A stretch of 64,000 nt of DNA from the NCBI RefSeq assembly GCF_000423465.1, contig NZ_KE384020.1, positions 203,409 to 267,408 of the forward strand. Reading direction: 5' to 3'. The translations under genes were made by a program, and so were the position numbers. The number at the start of each line of letters is the position of its first letter. The stretch's first letter is position 1. The stretch comes from Propionicicella superfundia DSM 22317. GTDB taxonomy: Bacteria; Actinomycetota; Actinomycetes; Propionibacteriales; Propionibacteriaceae. The notes under the pieces are model-generated. The model made no database searches. It saw only the letters and a program-made list of their open reading frames with translations, and was not told the DNA's origin. Positions 27,576-35,949 of the stretch are shown here, in pieces.

Positions 27576-28748
27576 GTGTCAACTGCGTCGCAGAACTACT
27601 TGGCGGTGATCAAGGTCGTCGGTGTCGGTGGCGGCGGGGTGAACGCCGTGAACCGCATGATCGAGGCCGGTCTCCGTGGCGTCGAGTTCATCGCCGTCAA
27701 CACGGACGCGCAGGCGCTCCTCATGAGCGACGCCGACGTGAAGCTCGACATCGGGCGCGAGCTGACCCGCGGTCTCGGTGCCGGAGCCGATCCCGAGAAG
27801 GGGCGCCAGGCCGCCGAGGATCATGTCGACGAGATCGAAGAGGTGCTGAAGGGTGCCGACATGGTCTTCGTCACAGCCGGCGAGGGCGGTGGCACCGGCA
27901 CGGGAGGCGCGCCGGTGGTCGCGCGTGTCGCCCGGTCTCTCGGAGCATTGACGATCGGCGTTGTGACAAGGCCTTTCTCCTTCGAGGGAAAGCGGCGTGG
28001 CACACAGGCCGAGTCGGGGATCGAGGCGCTGCGCGACGAGGTCGACACCCTCATCGTCATCCCCAACGACAAGCTGCTGGAGATGACCGACCACCAGGTC
28101 GCCATCATCGACGCGTTCAAGCAGGCCGATCAGGTGTTGATGCAGGGCGTCTCCGGCATCACCGACCTCATCACGACGCCCGGCCTGATCAACCTCGACT
28201 TCGCCGACGTGAAGGCCGTCATGTCGAATGCCGGTTCGGCGCTGATGGGCATCGGCTCGGCTCGTGGCGAGGACCGGGCCCGCGCCGCGGCCGAGATGGC
28301 CGTCTCGTCGCCGCTGCTGGAGGCGAGCATCGACGGTGCCCACGGCGTCCTGCTGTCCATCGCGGGCGGCTCCGATCTCGGCCTGTTCGAGGTCTCCGCC
28401 GCCGCAAATCTCGTGCAGTCGGCCGCGCACGAGGATGCCAACATCATCTTCGGCACCGTGATCAACGACGCTCTCGGCGACGAGGTCAAGGTGACGGTCA
28501 TCGCTGCCGGATTCGACGGGAACCAGTTGGGACGCCGCCAGCCCGCCGCCACACGCTTCCCCGAAGGCCGCGGGGCCGAGGTGCGCCAGCCGGCCTCACC
28601 GGGCCGGCCGGTCGTCGGCAACACCCCGGTGGGCGGCGCTCCGGCGCAGCCGCAGAGCTACCCGAACCCGGCTTCCGAGGCGCCGCGCACGCACCGCAAG
28701 CCGCCTGTCGACGACGACGAGCTCGACATCCCCGACTTCCTCAAGTAG
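27576..28748 (+). CDS. ftsZ: Cell division GTPase FtsZ
   Basis: 390 residues from GTG 27576, which gives [19 protein letters not shown], the usual actinobacterial start; an in-frame ATG at 27552 lies before the GAGGGAAAAGG site and is less likely. GTP-binding G-box [16 protein letters not shown]7 loop region [17 protein letters not shown]. The C-terminus is a Pro-rich linker ending in [11 protein letters not shown], the conserved peptide that binds SepF and FtsW-type partners. Confidence 0.96.
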   Translation: MSTASQNYLAVIKVVGVGGGGVNAVNRMIEAGLRGVEFIAVNTDAQALLMSDADVKLDIGRELTRGLGAGADPEKGRQAAEDHVDEIEEVLKGADMVFVTAGEGGGTGTGGAPVVARVARSLGALTIGVVTRPFSFEGKRRGTQAESGIEALRDEVDTLIVIPNDKLLEMTDHQVAIIDAFKQADQVLMQGVSGITDLITTPGLINLDFADVKAVMSNAGSALMGIGSARGEDRARAAAEMAVSSPLLEASIDGAHGVLLSIAGGSDLGLFEVSAAANLVQSAAHEDANIIFGTVINDALGDEVKVTVIAAGFDGNQLGRRQPAATRFPEGRGAEVRQPASPGRPVVGNTPVGGAPAQPQSYPNPASEAPRTHRKPPVDDDELDIPDFLK

Positions 28749-29516
28749 GTGTACGGCTTCCGCAGCGACCCCGCCGCCACCGGGATCGGTGTGGCGTTCA
28801 CCCACCGGTGGGGTGGCGTCAGCGAGGGTCCCTTCGAGGCGCTCAATCTGGGCCGGACCGATCTCGACCACTCCGCGTCGGTCGTGGAGAACTTCGCGCG
28901 CCTGCGGGATTCGCTGGCGGTCGACAGCGTCCACGTCGTGCACCAGGTGCACGGCACGACCGTCCACGAGGTGACCACCGAGGAGGCGGCGGGGTGGTCG
29001 CCGACCAGTCCGCTCGGTGACGGCGCTCCCGGTCAGGATCCGCTGCCGGTGGCCGACGCCGTCGTGACGGGTGTTCCGGGTGCTGCGATCGCGATTCGCG
29101 TGGCCGACTGCCTGCCTGTGCTGCTCGCCGCGCCTCGCGAGCGTCTCGTGGCGGCGGTCCACGCAGGCCGGGTCGGCCTGCTGAGCGGCGTGGTCCAGGC
29201 GACGATCGAGGCGATGCGGCGGCGTGGCGCCGGGGAGATCTCGGCGTGGATCGGTCCGCATATCTGCGGCGACTGCTACGAGGTTCCCGCCACCATGGCT
29301 GCGCATGCGGCCGAGATCCTGCCCGCGACCGCCGCGCGCACGACCTGGGGGACGCCCGCCATCGACCTCGCCGCCGGTGCGGTGGCGGTCCTCGCCGAGG
29401 CGGGGATCGGGGTCGAGCACGTCGGTCCGTGCACGCGAACCGATCCCTCCTACTTCTCCCACCGCAGCGATCCGGCCGCGGGCCGGCAGGCCGGTGTGAT
29501 CTGGATCGCCCGCTGA
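28749..29516 (+). CDS. pgeF: Purine nucleoside phosphorylase PgeF / YfiH (laccase-fold)
   Basis: 255 residues, starting at the GTG directly after the ftsZ stop. Family signature: RWGGVSEGPFEALNLG, VHQVHGTTVHEV, RVADCLPVLLAA with the metal-site Cys, AAVHAGRVGLLSGVV and IGPHICGDCYEV. The family was once called polyphenol oxidase; characterised members act on purine nucleosides (adenosine deaminase/phosphorylase) or muropeptide-linked substrates. Its place between ftsZ and sepF is conserved in actinobacteria. Confidence 0.88.
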   Translation: MYGFRSDPAATGIGVAFTHRWGGVSEGPFEALNLGRTDLDHSASVVENFARLRDSLAVDSVHVVHQVHGTTVHEVTTEEAAGWSPTSPLGDGAPGQDPLPVADAVVTGVPGAAIAIRVADCLPVLLAAPRERLVAAVHAGRVGLLSGVVQATIEAMRRRGAGEISAWIGPHICGDCYEVPATMAAHAAEILPATAARTTWGTPAIDLAAGAVAVLAEAGIGVEHVGPCTRTDPSYFSHRSDPAAGRQAGVIWIAR

Positions 29517-29576
29517 CATGGGGCGACGCGTGGGCGTGTCGTCCGCGTCCTCACCGTCCCGCAGGGGGGCCCGCGG

Positions 29577-29582
29577 TAGTCT
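29577..29582 (+). promoter_or_regulatory. Putative -10 element before sepF
   Basis: TAGTCT (TANNNT), 29 nt before the sepF ATG, leaves a short leader that carries the GGAGGAC ribosome-binding site. No clear -35 was seen. Confidence 0.4.
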
Positions 29583-29611
29583 CGAAACACGCCTAGCTGT
29601 GGAGGACGAAC

Positions 29612-30130
29612 ATGGGCTTGATGCGGAGCACCGCGGTGTGGCTCGGCCTCGTGGAGGACCCGAACGACAAGGACGACGTCGATCTCGAACTGACCCAGGA
29701 CTACACGAAGTCCAGTGAGCCGGTCAGCTCCGCCGAGGGGTCGTCCGGCCGCTCGTCCTCGCCCCAGACGGGCACCGTCACCCGACTCGAGACGAAGTGG
29801 GAGAACTCGGCTGTGGCACCCTCCGAACCCGCCGACGAGCCGTCGGTCGCGGATCTGAGCCGGATCGTGACCGTGCACCCGCGCACCTTCAACGAGGCGC
29901 GCGTGATCGGTGAGCACTTCCGTGACCAGATTCCCGTCATCGTCAACCTGACCGACATGGACCACACCGACGCCAAGCGCCTCGTCGACTTCTCGGCGGG
30001 CCTCATCTTTGGGCTGCGTGGCACGATTGAGCGCATCACCAGCAACGTCTTCCTGCTCTCACCGCACAATGTGATGGTCGCGGCCGAGGACAAGGAACGG
30101 ATCGCTGGAGGTTTCTTCAACCAGTCCTAG
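29612..30130 (+). CDS. sepF: Cell division protein SepF
   Basis: 172 residues. The N-terminal amphipathic MGLMRSTAVWLGLVED membrane anchor, an acidic and serine-rich linker, and a C-terminal SepF domain (RIVTVHPRTFNEARVIGEHF, then PVIVNLTDMDHTDAKRLVDF and GLRGTIERITSNVFLLSP). SepF ties FtsZ filaments to the membrane and replaces FtsA/ZipA in actinobacteria. A YggS-type gene, often found just before sepF, is absent here. Confidence 0.95.
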   Translation: MGLMRSTAVWLGLVEDPNDKDDVDLELTQDYTKSSEPVSSAEGSSGRSSSPQTGTVTRLETKWENSAVAPSEPADEPSVADLSRIVTVHPRTFNEARVIGEHFRDQIPVIVNLTDMDHTDAKRLVDFSAGLIFGLRGTIERITSNVFLLSPHNVMVAAEDKERIAGGFFNQS

Positions 30131-30139
30131 GAGCCCGCG

Positions 30140-30430
30140 GTGCAGATGATCGCGTTGGTCGTCTACTACGCCCTGTTCGTCTTCACGCTGCTGCTGACCG
30201 CCCGCGCGATCCTGTCGTTCGTCCCGCTGCTGGTGCGCGGCTGGGAGCCGAAGGGTCTCGTCCTGGTCGTGGCCGAGACCGTTTACACGGTGACCGACGG
30301 TCCATTGCGGGTAGTCGGGAGGCTTGTTCCGCCGTTGCGGATCGGCGTGGTCGCGCTCGACATGGGCTTCCTGCTCCTCTTCTTCCTTGTCAGCTTCGCA
30401 ATGAGGCTGATCTCCGCATTCCTGATGTAA
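30140..30430 (+). CDS. yggT: YggT family membrane protein
   Basis: 96 residues from GTG 30140. Two hydrophobic helices, one near each end (IALVVYYALFVFTLLLTARA and MGFLLLFFLVSFAMRLISA), and the family motif FVPLLVRGWEP with VTDGPLRVVGRLVPP between them. Function is not established; the gene usually sits between sepF and divIVA as here. Confidence 0.9.
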   Translation: MQMIALVVYYALFVFTLLLTARAILSFVPLLVRGWEPKGLVLVVAETVYTVTDGPLRVVGRLVPPLRIGVVALDMGFLLLFFLVSFAMRLISAFLM

Positions 30431-30442
30431 CGGTTTAGACCG

Positions 30443-30472
30443 TTGGTATCCGCAAACGGGCTGGAGTAGCCT
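30443..30472 (+). promoter_or_regulatory. Putative divIVA promoter
   Basis: TTGGTA (30443-30448), 18-bp spacer, TAGCCT (30467-30472). This predicts a start near 30479 and a leader of about 75 nt to the divIVA ATG. A 5-bp inverted repeat AACGG/CCGTT (30429-30444) begins at the yggT stop and touches the -35. Confidence 0.5.
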
Positions 30473-30553
30473 GACCCCTGTCGGTCCGGTGGTAACAACG
30501 GGCTGCCGACGGATCGATCACGCCTGAAGAGGCATGAACCATTGAGGTGAACG

Positions 30554-31525
30554 ATGACCCTGACTCTGGACGAAGTGCGCCAGACCCGCTTCCATTTGGC
30601 CCGCCGCAATGGGTACGAGCCGGCTGATGTCGACACCTTCGTCGACAAGGTCGAGGTGACGATCTCGCAGCTCTACGAAGAGAACGAGACCCTCAAGAAG
30701 CAGGTCGACGCCCTCCGCAACAGCGAGCAAGAGCCGATCTTCGCGCCGCCTCAGGAGGGCGCGGACACCGGCGGTCTTCAAGCCGAGTTGGACGCTGCGA
30801 AGCAGGCCGCCGAGGAGGCGAACCAGCGCGTTGCCGAACTCGCCGCGCGCAACGAGGAGCTCGAGGAGCAGGTCTCCCGGCTCCAGGAGGAGGCTCAGGT
30901 CGCGCCGATCGAGACGCCGGCGGTCGTGCCCGCCGCCGCCGCGACCGAGGCGGCCTCCGTCATCGCCGAGCGGATCGTCGTGACGACGAGCGCCGAGGCG
31001 AGCCCCGCCGTCGTGCGGCTGGTCCAGCTCGCCACCGAGCAGGCCGAGCAGGTCGTGGGCGAGGCGCAGTCCGAGGCCACGCGCAAGGTCGAGGAGGCCA
31101 ACAAGAAGGCGAGCGAGACCCTCGCCGACGCCCGGGTGCGGGCCGACCGGATGGAGTCCGAGGCCCGCGTCAACGCCGAGCAGATCCGCGGCGACGCGAG
31201 GGCTGCGGCGGATCAGCTCACCGGCGAGGCCCAGGATCGCGCCGGCAAGCTCGACGGGGAGACCGCGCAGAAGCGCACCGAGCTGTTCGCCGCGCTGGAG
31301 AACGAGCGCGACGACCTGCTGGGCCGCGTGGATCACCTGCGATCGTTCGAGTCGACCTTCCGTGAGAATCTCACCGGCCTGCTGCAGAACCATCTCACGA
31401 GCCTCACCGACACGAAGGGCGAGCCGGACGACGTGCCGAGCCTGGTCACCGACCCGCGCCCGCGCAGCCAGTCCGCGACCCCGCGGCTCGACGCCCTGCT
31501 CGACTCCCAGGGCAACCAGGAGTAG
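30554..31525 (+). CDS. wag31: DivIVA / Wag31 polar-growth scaffold
   Basis: 323 residues with TGAGGTGA ahead of the ATG. The N-terminal DivIVA domain MTLTLDEVRQTRFHLARR, then GYEPADVDTFVDKVEVTIS, is followed by a long coiled coil (about residues 45-110 and 150-290) separated by an Ala/Pro-rich stretch. Wag31 binds curved membrane at the poles and septum and recruits cell-wall synthesis in actinobacteria. It ends the dcw cluster. Confidence 0.93.
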   Translation: MTLTLDEVRQTRFHLARRNGYEPADVDTFVDKVEVTISQLYEENETLKKQVDALRNSEQEPIFAPPQEGADTGGLQAELDAAKQAAEEANQRVAELAARNEELEEQVSRLQEEAQVAPIETPAVVPAAAATEAASVIAERIVVTTSAEASPAVVRLVQLATEQAEQVVGEAQSEATRKVEEANKKASETLADARVRADRMESEARVNAEQIRGDARAAADQLTGEAQDRAGKLDGETAQKRTELFAALENERDDLLGRVDHLRSFESTFRENLTGLLQNHLTSLTDTKGEPDDVPSLVTDPRPRSQSATPRLDALLDSQGNQE

Positions 31526-31561
31526 AGCATCCGGGGTGGCTGGACACCCCCGTGACGAGAG

Positions 31562-31595
31562 CATTCACCGCCGACCATGGGTTCGGCGGTGAATG
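31562..31595 (+). terminator. Strong hairpin after divIVA
   Basis: Perfect 13-bp stem CATTCACCGCCGA / TCGGCGGTGAATG with an 8-nt loop. No T-run follows. A smaller hairpin (CGGGGTG / CACCCCCG, 31532-31552) lies just before it. Together they probably end the dcw transcripts. Confidence 0.75.
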
Positions 31596-31609
31596 TGCGT
31601 CCGGGATGG

Positions 31610-31615
31610 TACTCT
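31610..31615 (+). promoter_or_regulatory. Putative -10 before the DksA-like gene
   Basis: TACTCT (TANNNT) lies 33 nt before ATG 31649, just after the divIVA hairpin. The leader holds a GGAGGAGGG site. Confidence 0.5.
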
Positions 31616-31648
31616 CAGCCGTCATGGGTCACGCACGGAGGAGGGCGG

Positions 31649-32089
31649 ATGGCGGCGCGGAAAGCGGCCGATGAAGCGGCGGCGACCAGCGCTGCCGAGT
31701 CTTTCCCGGTGGCCGAAGGGGAGGATCCCTGGACGCCTGAGGAGATCGCCGAGGTCAGAGCCGAGCTCATGGCGGAGCACGAGCGGATGAGCAACGCACT
31801 GCACGTGGCCGAGGCCGGTCTGCAGGATCTGCTGCTGGACGCCAGCGACGGCGCGGGGCGGGATCCCGCCGATGTCGGCTCGTCCAACTTCGAACGCGAC
31901 CAGGAGATGTCCCTCGCGGCCAATGCGCGCGAGATGCTCGACCAGGTCGAACTGGCGCTGCATCGCATCGACACCGGGCAGTACGGGCTCTGTGAGAGCT
32001 GCGGGAAGCCGATCGGCAAGGGGCGGCTGCAGGTGTTCCCGCGCGCGACGATGTGCGTCGCGTGCAAGCTGCGGGAGGAACGGCGATAG
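31649..32089 (+). CDS. DksA/TraR family C4 zinc-finger protein
   Basis: 146 residues. A helical coiled-coil part (about residues 30-110) is followed by a C4 zinc finger: Cys115 and Cys118 in CESCGK, Cys136 and Cys139 in CVACK. The FERDQEMSLAANAREMLDQV stretch is typical. Proteins of this type bind in the RNA polymerase secondary channel; actinobacterial members beside lspA are poorly studied. ATG 31649 was chosen for its GGAGGAGGG site. Confidence 0.88.
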   Translation: MAARKAADEAAATSAAESFPVAEGEDPWTPEEIAEVRAELMAEHERMSNALHVAEAGLQDLLLDASDGAGRDPADVGSSNFERDQEMSLAANAREMLDQVELALHRIDTGQYGLCESCGKPIGKGRLQVFPRATMCVACKLREERR

Positions 32090-32628
32090 ACGCCTCCACG
32101 AAGGATCTGCGTCGCGTCCGGCTGACTCTCCTGGCCGTCGCGCTGACCGCCTATGTGCTGGACCAGGTCACCAAGCAGCTCGCGGTGACGTTCCTCGACC
32201 CCGATCGCCCCGTCCGACTGATCGGCGATCTGCTCGTGCTGCGACTCGTCTTCAATCCCGGCGCGGCGTTCAGCCTGGGCGAGGACTTCACGGTCGTCAT
32301 CTCCGTCTTCGCCCTGGCTGCGCTGGTCTTCGTTCTCTTCTGGGTGGTTCCGCGAGTCGGGGACCTGCGCTGGGCGACCGCGATCGGCCTCATGCTGTGC
32401 GGCATCGCGGGGAACCTCACCGATCGGCTGCTGCGGCCGCCGGGACCCTTCCGAGGACATGTCGTGGACTTCCTCCAGTTGCCGTACTGGGCGATCTTCA
32501 ACGTCGCGGACATGTGCCTGGTGTTCGGGGCCGCTCTGCTGGCCTGGTTCACGATCGTCCGCCCGGTGCCGCTGGGAGGACGACTCGCCGTGGCCGATGA
32601 GCCGGCGAGCGCGCAGGACGACGCGTGA
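32053..32628 (+). CDS. lspA: Lipoprotein signal peptidase LspA
   Basis: Up to 191 residues. Four membrane helices with the family's catalytic aspartate boxes: [11 protein letters not shown] and [12 protein letters not shown], plus [12 protein letters not shown] in helix 1 and [12 protein letters not shown]. It cleaves lipoprotein signal peptides in the membrane. The start is uncertain: GTG 32053 (used here) and GTG 32062 lie inside the end of the upstream gene and lack a ribosome-binding site, whereas GGGAGGAA at 32072-32079 is spaced for an in-frame ATA at 32086. Confidence 0.92.
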   Translation: MRRVQAAGGTAIDASTKDLRRVRLTLLAVALTAYVLDQVTKQLAVTFLDPDRPVRLIGDLLVLRLVFNPGAAFSLGEDFTVVISVFALAALVFVLFWVVPRVGDLRWATAIGLMLCGIAGNLTDRLLRPPGPFRGHVVDFLQLPYWAIFNVADMCLVFGAALLAWFTIVRPVPLGGRLAVADEPASAQDDA

Positions 32629-33542
32629 GCTCGATCCAGATCGTTCCCGACGGCCTCGACGGCGAGCGGGTCGACACCGCGGCCGCCCGGATGACCGGTG
32701 TCAGCCGGAGCCGGATCGCCGACCTGGCCGATGCGGGGAAGGTGTGGCTGGACGGCGCCGCGGTCGGCAAGTCGGCCCGCGTACGCGCCGGGGCACTGCT
32801 GGAGGTCGCGCTCGCACCGCCGCGAACCGTCACCGTCGTCCCGCGTGAGGTCGAGGGCGTGGGCATCGTCCACGACGATGCCGACATCGTCGTCGTGGAC
32901 AAGCCGGCGGGCGTGGCCACGCACCCCAGCCTGGGCTGGGACGGCCCCTCGGTCACCGAACACCTCGCCGCCGCCGGGTTCGGCATCGCGACGTCGGGGG
33001 CGCCGGAGCGGCAGGGGGTCGTGCAGCGGCTCGACGTCGGCACGTCGGGGCTGCTGGTCCTCGCGAAGAGCGAGAGGGCCTACTCCGTCCTGAAGCAGGC
33101 ATTCCGCGACCGCACGGTGACGAAGGTGTACCACACCCTCGTGCAGGGACACCCGGATCCGTTCACCGGCACGATCGAGGCGCCGATCGCGCGTCACCCC
33201 GGCGCCGAGTGGCGGATGGCCGTCGTCGCCGGGGGCCGGCACAGCGTCACCCACTACGAGACTCTGGAGGCCTTCCGCGGCGCGACTCTGCTCGAGGTGC
33301 ACCTGGAGACGGGGCGCACCCATCAGATCCGCGTCCACATGCAGGCGATCGCCCATCCGTGCGTCGGCGATCCGTTGTACGGCGGCGACCCGGTGCTGGC
33401 GGCCCGGCTCGGCCTGGACCGGCAGTGGCTGCACGCCCACCGGCTCGGCTTCGTGCACCCGGGCTCGGGGGAGGCGGTGTCCTTCACGTCGCCGTATCCG
33501 CCCGATCTCGTGCACGCGCTGGAGATCGTCGGCCGGGAGTGA
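32625..33542 (+). CDS. Ribosomal large subunit pseudouridine synthase, RluD/RluA family
   Basis: 305 residues from GTG 32625, overlapping the lspA stop. An N-terminal S4 domain ([20 protein letters not shown]) precedes the synthase domain with [13 protein letters not shown], the catalytic-Asp motif [17 protein letters not shown], and [13 protein letters not shown]. It converts rRNA uridines to pseudouridine; which sites cannot be told from the sequence. The lspA-rluD pair is widely conserved. Confidence 0.92.
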   Translation: MSSIQIVPDGLDGERVDTAAARMTGVSRSRIADLADAGKVWLDGAAVGKSARVRAGALLEVALAPPRTVTVVPREVEGVGIVHDDADIVVVDKPAGVATHPSLGWDGPSVTEHLAAAGFGIATSGAPERQGVVQRLDVGTSGLLVLAKSERAYSVLKQAFRDRTVTKVYHTLVQGHPDPFTGTIEAPIARHPGAEWRMAVVAGGRHSVTHYETLEAFRGATLLEVHLETGRTHQIRVHMQAIAHPCVGDPLYGGDPVLAARLGLDRQWLHAHRLGFVHPGSGEAVSFTSPYPPDLVHALEIVGRE

Positions 33543-33589
33543 GTCGCGGGGCCGCGCGGGCCGGAAACCCCGTGTTAACGATCAGCCGC

Positions 33590-33595
33590 TAGTCT
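33590..33595 (+). promoter_or_regulatory. Leaderless-type -10 before pyk
   Basis: TAGTCT (TANNNT) ends 8 nt before GTG 33604, the family-consistent pyk start, and no ribosome-binding site is present. The transcript is predicted to begin at or beside the start codon. Confidence 0.6.
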
Positions 33596-33603
33596 TGCGG
33601 GAC

Positions 33604-35007
33604 GTGAGAAGAGCAAAGATCGTGAGCACGCTCGGCCCCGTGACGGATTCGCTGGAACACGTCCGCGAACTGGTCGCTGCCGGCGTCGATGTTTTCCGAC
33701 TCAACATGAGCCACGGCGATCACAGCGATCACGCCCGCCGGCTCGGCTTCATCCGTCAGGCGGCCGAGGAGGCGGGCCGCACGATCGGGTGTTTCGCAGA
33801 TCTCCAGGGTCCGAAGATCCGCCTCGACGTGTTCGAGGACGGTCCCCATCACCTCGACGAGGGTGACACCTTCACCATCACCGTCCGGGACGTCCCGGGC
33901 AATCAGAACGTCTGCGGCACCACGCTGAAGACGCTGCCGCAGGATGTGCACGTCGGCGACACGATCCTGCTGGACGATGGCAAGGTCGCGCTTCAGGCGA
34001 TCCTCGTCACCGACGAGGACGTCGTCACGCGCGTGACCGTCGGGGGGTATGTCTCCGACCACAAGGGCATCAACCTCCCCGGCGTCGCCGTCAGCGTCCC
34101 CGCCCTGTCCCAGAAGGACCAGGCGGACCTGCGCTGGGCGCTCAACGCCGGAGTCGACATGGTGGCGCTCTCGTTCGTCCGGTCGGCCGACGACGTCGAC
34201 ACGGTTCACCGGATCATGACCGAGGAGGGCATCCGAGTGCCCGTCATCGCGAAGATCGAGAAACCGCAGGCCCTCGAGAACCTCGACGACATCATCGACG
34301 CGTTCGACGCCTTCATGGTCGCTCGCGGAGACCTCGGCGTCGAGTTGCCGCTGGAGATGGTTCCGATCGCCCAGAAGCGCATCATCTCGGCGGCCCGGAG
34401 GTGGGCGAAGCCCGTGATCGTCGCGACGCAGATGCTGGAGTCGATGATCGACAATCCGCGACCGACCCGAGCCGAGGCATCGGACGTCGCCAACGCGATC
34501 CTCGACGGTGCCGATGCGGTCATGCTGTCCGGCGAGACGGCGGTCGGGAAGCACCCGGTCGTCACGGTTCTCACCATGAGCCGGATCGTCGAGGCCACCG
34601 AGGAGGCGGGCGTCGAGCGGATCGAGCACATCCAGTGGAATCCGCACACGGCGGGCGGGGTGATCGCGAAGGCGGCCGCGGAGGTGGCCGAACGCGTGAA
34701 CGCGAAGTACCTCGTGGCGTTCACCCAGTCGGGCGACACCGGACGGAGACTGTCGCGGCTGCGGACGAGCATCCCGGTGCTCGCCTTCACCCCCGTCGAT
34801 CAGGTCAGCCGTCAACTGGCGCTGAGCTGGGGCGTCGAGAGCCATGTCATCGAGCCGTTCGACACGCGCGAGCAGATGGAGCGGTCCGTGGAGGAGCGCC
34901 TCACATCCCTCGACATGGTCGAGAAGGGCGACAGGATCGTCATCGTGTCCGGCCGCCCCGGCCCCCGATCAGGTCAGACGAACAACCTTCACGTGCTGCG
35001 CGTCTGA
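33604..35007 (+). CDS. pyk: Pyruvate kinase
   Basis: 467 residues from GTG 33604 (MRRAKIVSTLGP, the family start); a TTG at 33595 would add three residues. Motifs: VFRLNMSHGDHSDH, FADLQGPKIRLD, VPVIAKIEKPQALEN with the catalytic Lys, MVARGDLGVELP and the nucleotide loop QMLESMIDNPRPTRAEASD. It makes pyruvate and ATP from phosphoenolpyruvate and ADP. The C-terminal allosteric domain is complete. Confidence 0.95.
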   Translation: MRRAKIVSTLGPVTDSLEHVRELVAAGVDVFRLNMSHGDHSDHARRLGFIRQAAEEAGRTIGCFADLQGPKIRLDVFEDGPHHLDEGDTFTITVRDVPGNQNVCGTTLKTLPQDVHVGDTILLDDGKVALQAILVTDEDVVTRVTVGGYVSDHKGINLPGVAVSVPALSQKDQADLRWALNAGVDMVALSFVRSADDVDTVHRIMTEEGIRVPVIAKIEKPQALENLDDIIDAFDAFMVARGDLGVELPLEMVPIAQKRIISAARRWAKPVIVATQMLESMIDNPRPTRAEASDVANAILDGADAVMLSGETAVGKHPVVTVLTMSRIVEATEEAGVERIEHIQWNPHTAGGVIAKAAAEVAERVNAKYLVAFTQSGDTGRRLSRLRTSIPVLAFTPVDQVSRQLALSWGVESHVIEPFDTREQMERSVEERLTSLDMVEKGDRIVIVSGRPGPRSGQTNNLHVLRV

Positions 35008-35047
35008 CCGGCCCGGCCTGCCCGGCGGCGGGCCTCTCCCGGTCTTC

Positions 35048-35083
35048 TTGCCTGTACCGTCAAGATGCCATAACATCTTGACC
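35048..35083 (+). promoter_or_regulatory. Leaderless promoter with a palindromic operator
   Basis: TTGCCT (35048-35053), 17-bp spacer, TAACAT (35071-35076), then 7 nt to ATG 35084, which is a model leaderless promoter. A perfect 9-bp inverted repeat GTCAAGATG-N6-CATCTTGAC (35059-35082) covers the -10 and the predicted start, as a repressor site would. The likely binder is the TetR-family protein encoded two genes downstream, or the ArsR-type protein, whose own promoter has the same half-site. Confidence 0.7.
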
Positions 35084-35254
35084 ATGGAGTCAAATACTGT
35101 CGACCGGTTGGATCGGCCGACGGCGGAACCCGTCGTCGGCCGTGCCGTCGTGCCCGCACCTGAGGCCGCGGCGGGTGGTGGCGCGCCCCTGTTGGCCTTC
35201 GTGACCGCTGAGGATTCCCTCGGGGTGTGCGACCTGGACGGAGGCTGCCGCTGA
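35084..35254 (+). CDS. Small protein of unknown function with two C-terminal cysteines
   Basis: 56 residues, not recognised. It begins 7 nt after a good -10 element and its stop overlaps the next start by one base (TGATG), so it is very probably translated and coupled to the DsbA-like gene. The first 35 residues are polar to Ala/Pro/Gly-rich with no signal peptide or membrane helix; a short hydrophobic LLAFV follows, then an acidic end with Cys49 and Cys55 in CDLDGGC and a final Arg. It might be a substrate or partner of the downstream thiol oxidoreductase, a leader peptide sensing cysteinyl-tRNA, or a precursor of a modified peptide; the sequence does not decide. Confidence 0.6.
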   Translation: MESNTVDRLDRPTAEPVVGRAVVPAPEAAAGGGAPLLAFVTAEDSLGVCDLDGGCR

Positions 35255-35949
35255 TGACCGGCGGTGGGTTCGGACCGTCCGCCGACGGGCGGATCAGGAT
35301 CGACGTGTGGAGCGATGTGATGTGCCCGTTCTGCTACATGGGCGACGCCCTGCTGGAGCGTGCCCTGACGCAGTTCGAGCACCGTGACACGGTGGATGTG
35401 GAATACCACAGCTTCCTGCTGATGCCCGACCTGCCCGTGGGCTCGGCGGTCGACCTGGGCGAACTCCTGGCGTCCCGGCGCGGGATCCCCCGCGAGCAGG
35501 CGGAGGCGATGAACGCGCAGGTCGCCGAGCGTGGCAGGGAGATCGGCCTGGACTACCGCTTCGATCGCGCGGTCGCGACCAATACGCGCCGGGCGCACGA
35601 GCTGTCGCACTTCGCCGAACGCCAGGGGCGGCAGCACGAGATGATCCAGCGGCTCTTCCGCGCCTACTTCACCGAAGGTGCGAACGTCGGCGACCGTGAG
35701 GTGCTCACCGGACTGGCCGCGGAGGTCGGGCTGGACCCGGATGCCGCCGCGGCGGCCCTGGCGTCGGGCGAGTTCGCCGACGCGGTCGACGCCGACATCC
35801 GGCAGGCGCAGCAGCTCGGCATCACCGGGGTGCCGTTCTTCGTGTTCGAAGCCACCTATGCGATCTCCGGGGCCCAGCCGGTCGAGGTCTTCGCCCAGGC
35901 CCTCCAGCGGGTTCGGGACGACAAGACCTCGACGCCCGTTGCCCGATGA
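35254..35949 (+). CDS. DsbA-family oxidoreductase, FrnE type
   Basis: 231 residues. Thioredoxin-fold start RIDVWSDVMCPFCYMGD with the redox pair Cys24/Cys27 (CPFC), a helical insert, and the cis-Pro loop GITGVPFFVFEATYAISGAQ near the C-terminus. There is no signal peptide, so it acts in the cytoplasm, as FrnE-type (2-hydroxychromene-2-carboxylate isomerase/DsbA-like) proteins do. It is coupled to the small gene before it (TGATG) and to tetR after it (ATGA). A role in thiol or disulfide stress is plausible. Confidence 0.88.
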   Translation: MTGGGFGPSADGRIRIDVWSDVMCPFCYMGDALLERALTQFEHRDTVDVEYHSFLLMPDLPVGSAVDLGELLASRRGIPREQAEAMNAQVAERGREIGLDYRFDRAVATNTRRAHELSHFAERQGRQHEMIQRLFRAYFTEGANVGDREVLTGLAAEVGLDPDAAAAALASGEFADAVDADIRQAQQLGITGVPFFVFEATYAISGAQPVEVFAQALQRVRDDKTSTPVAR

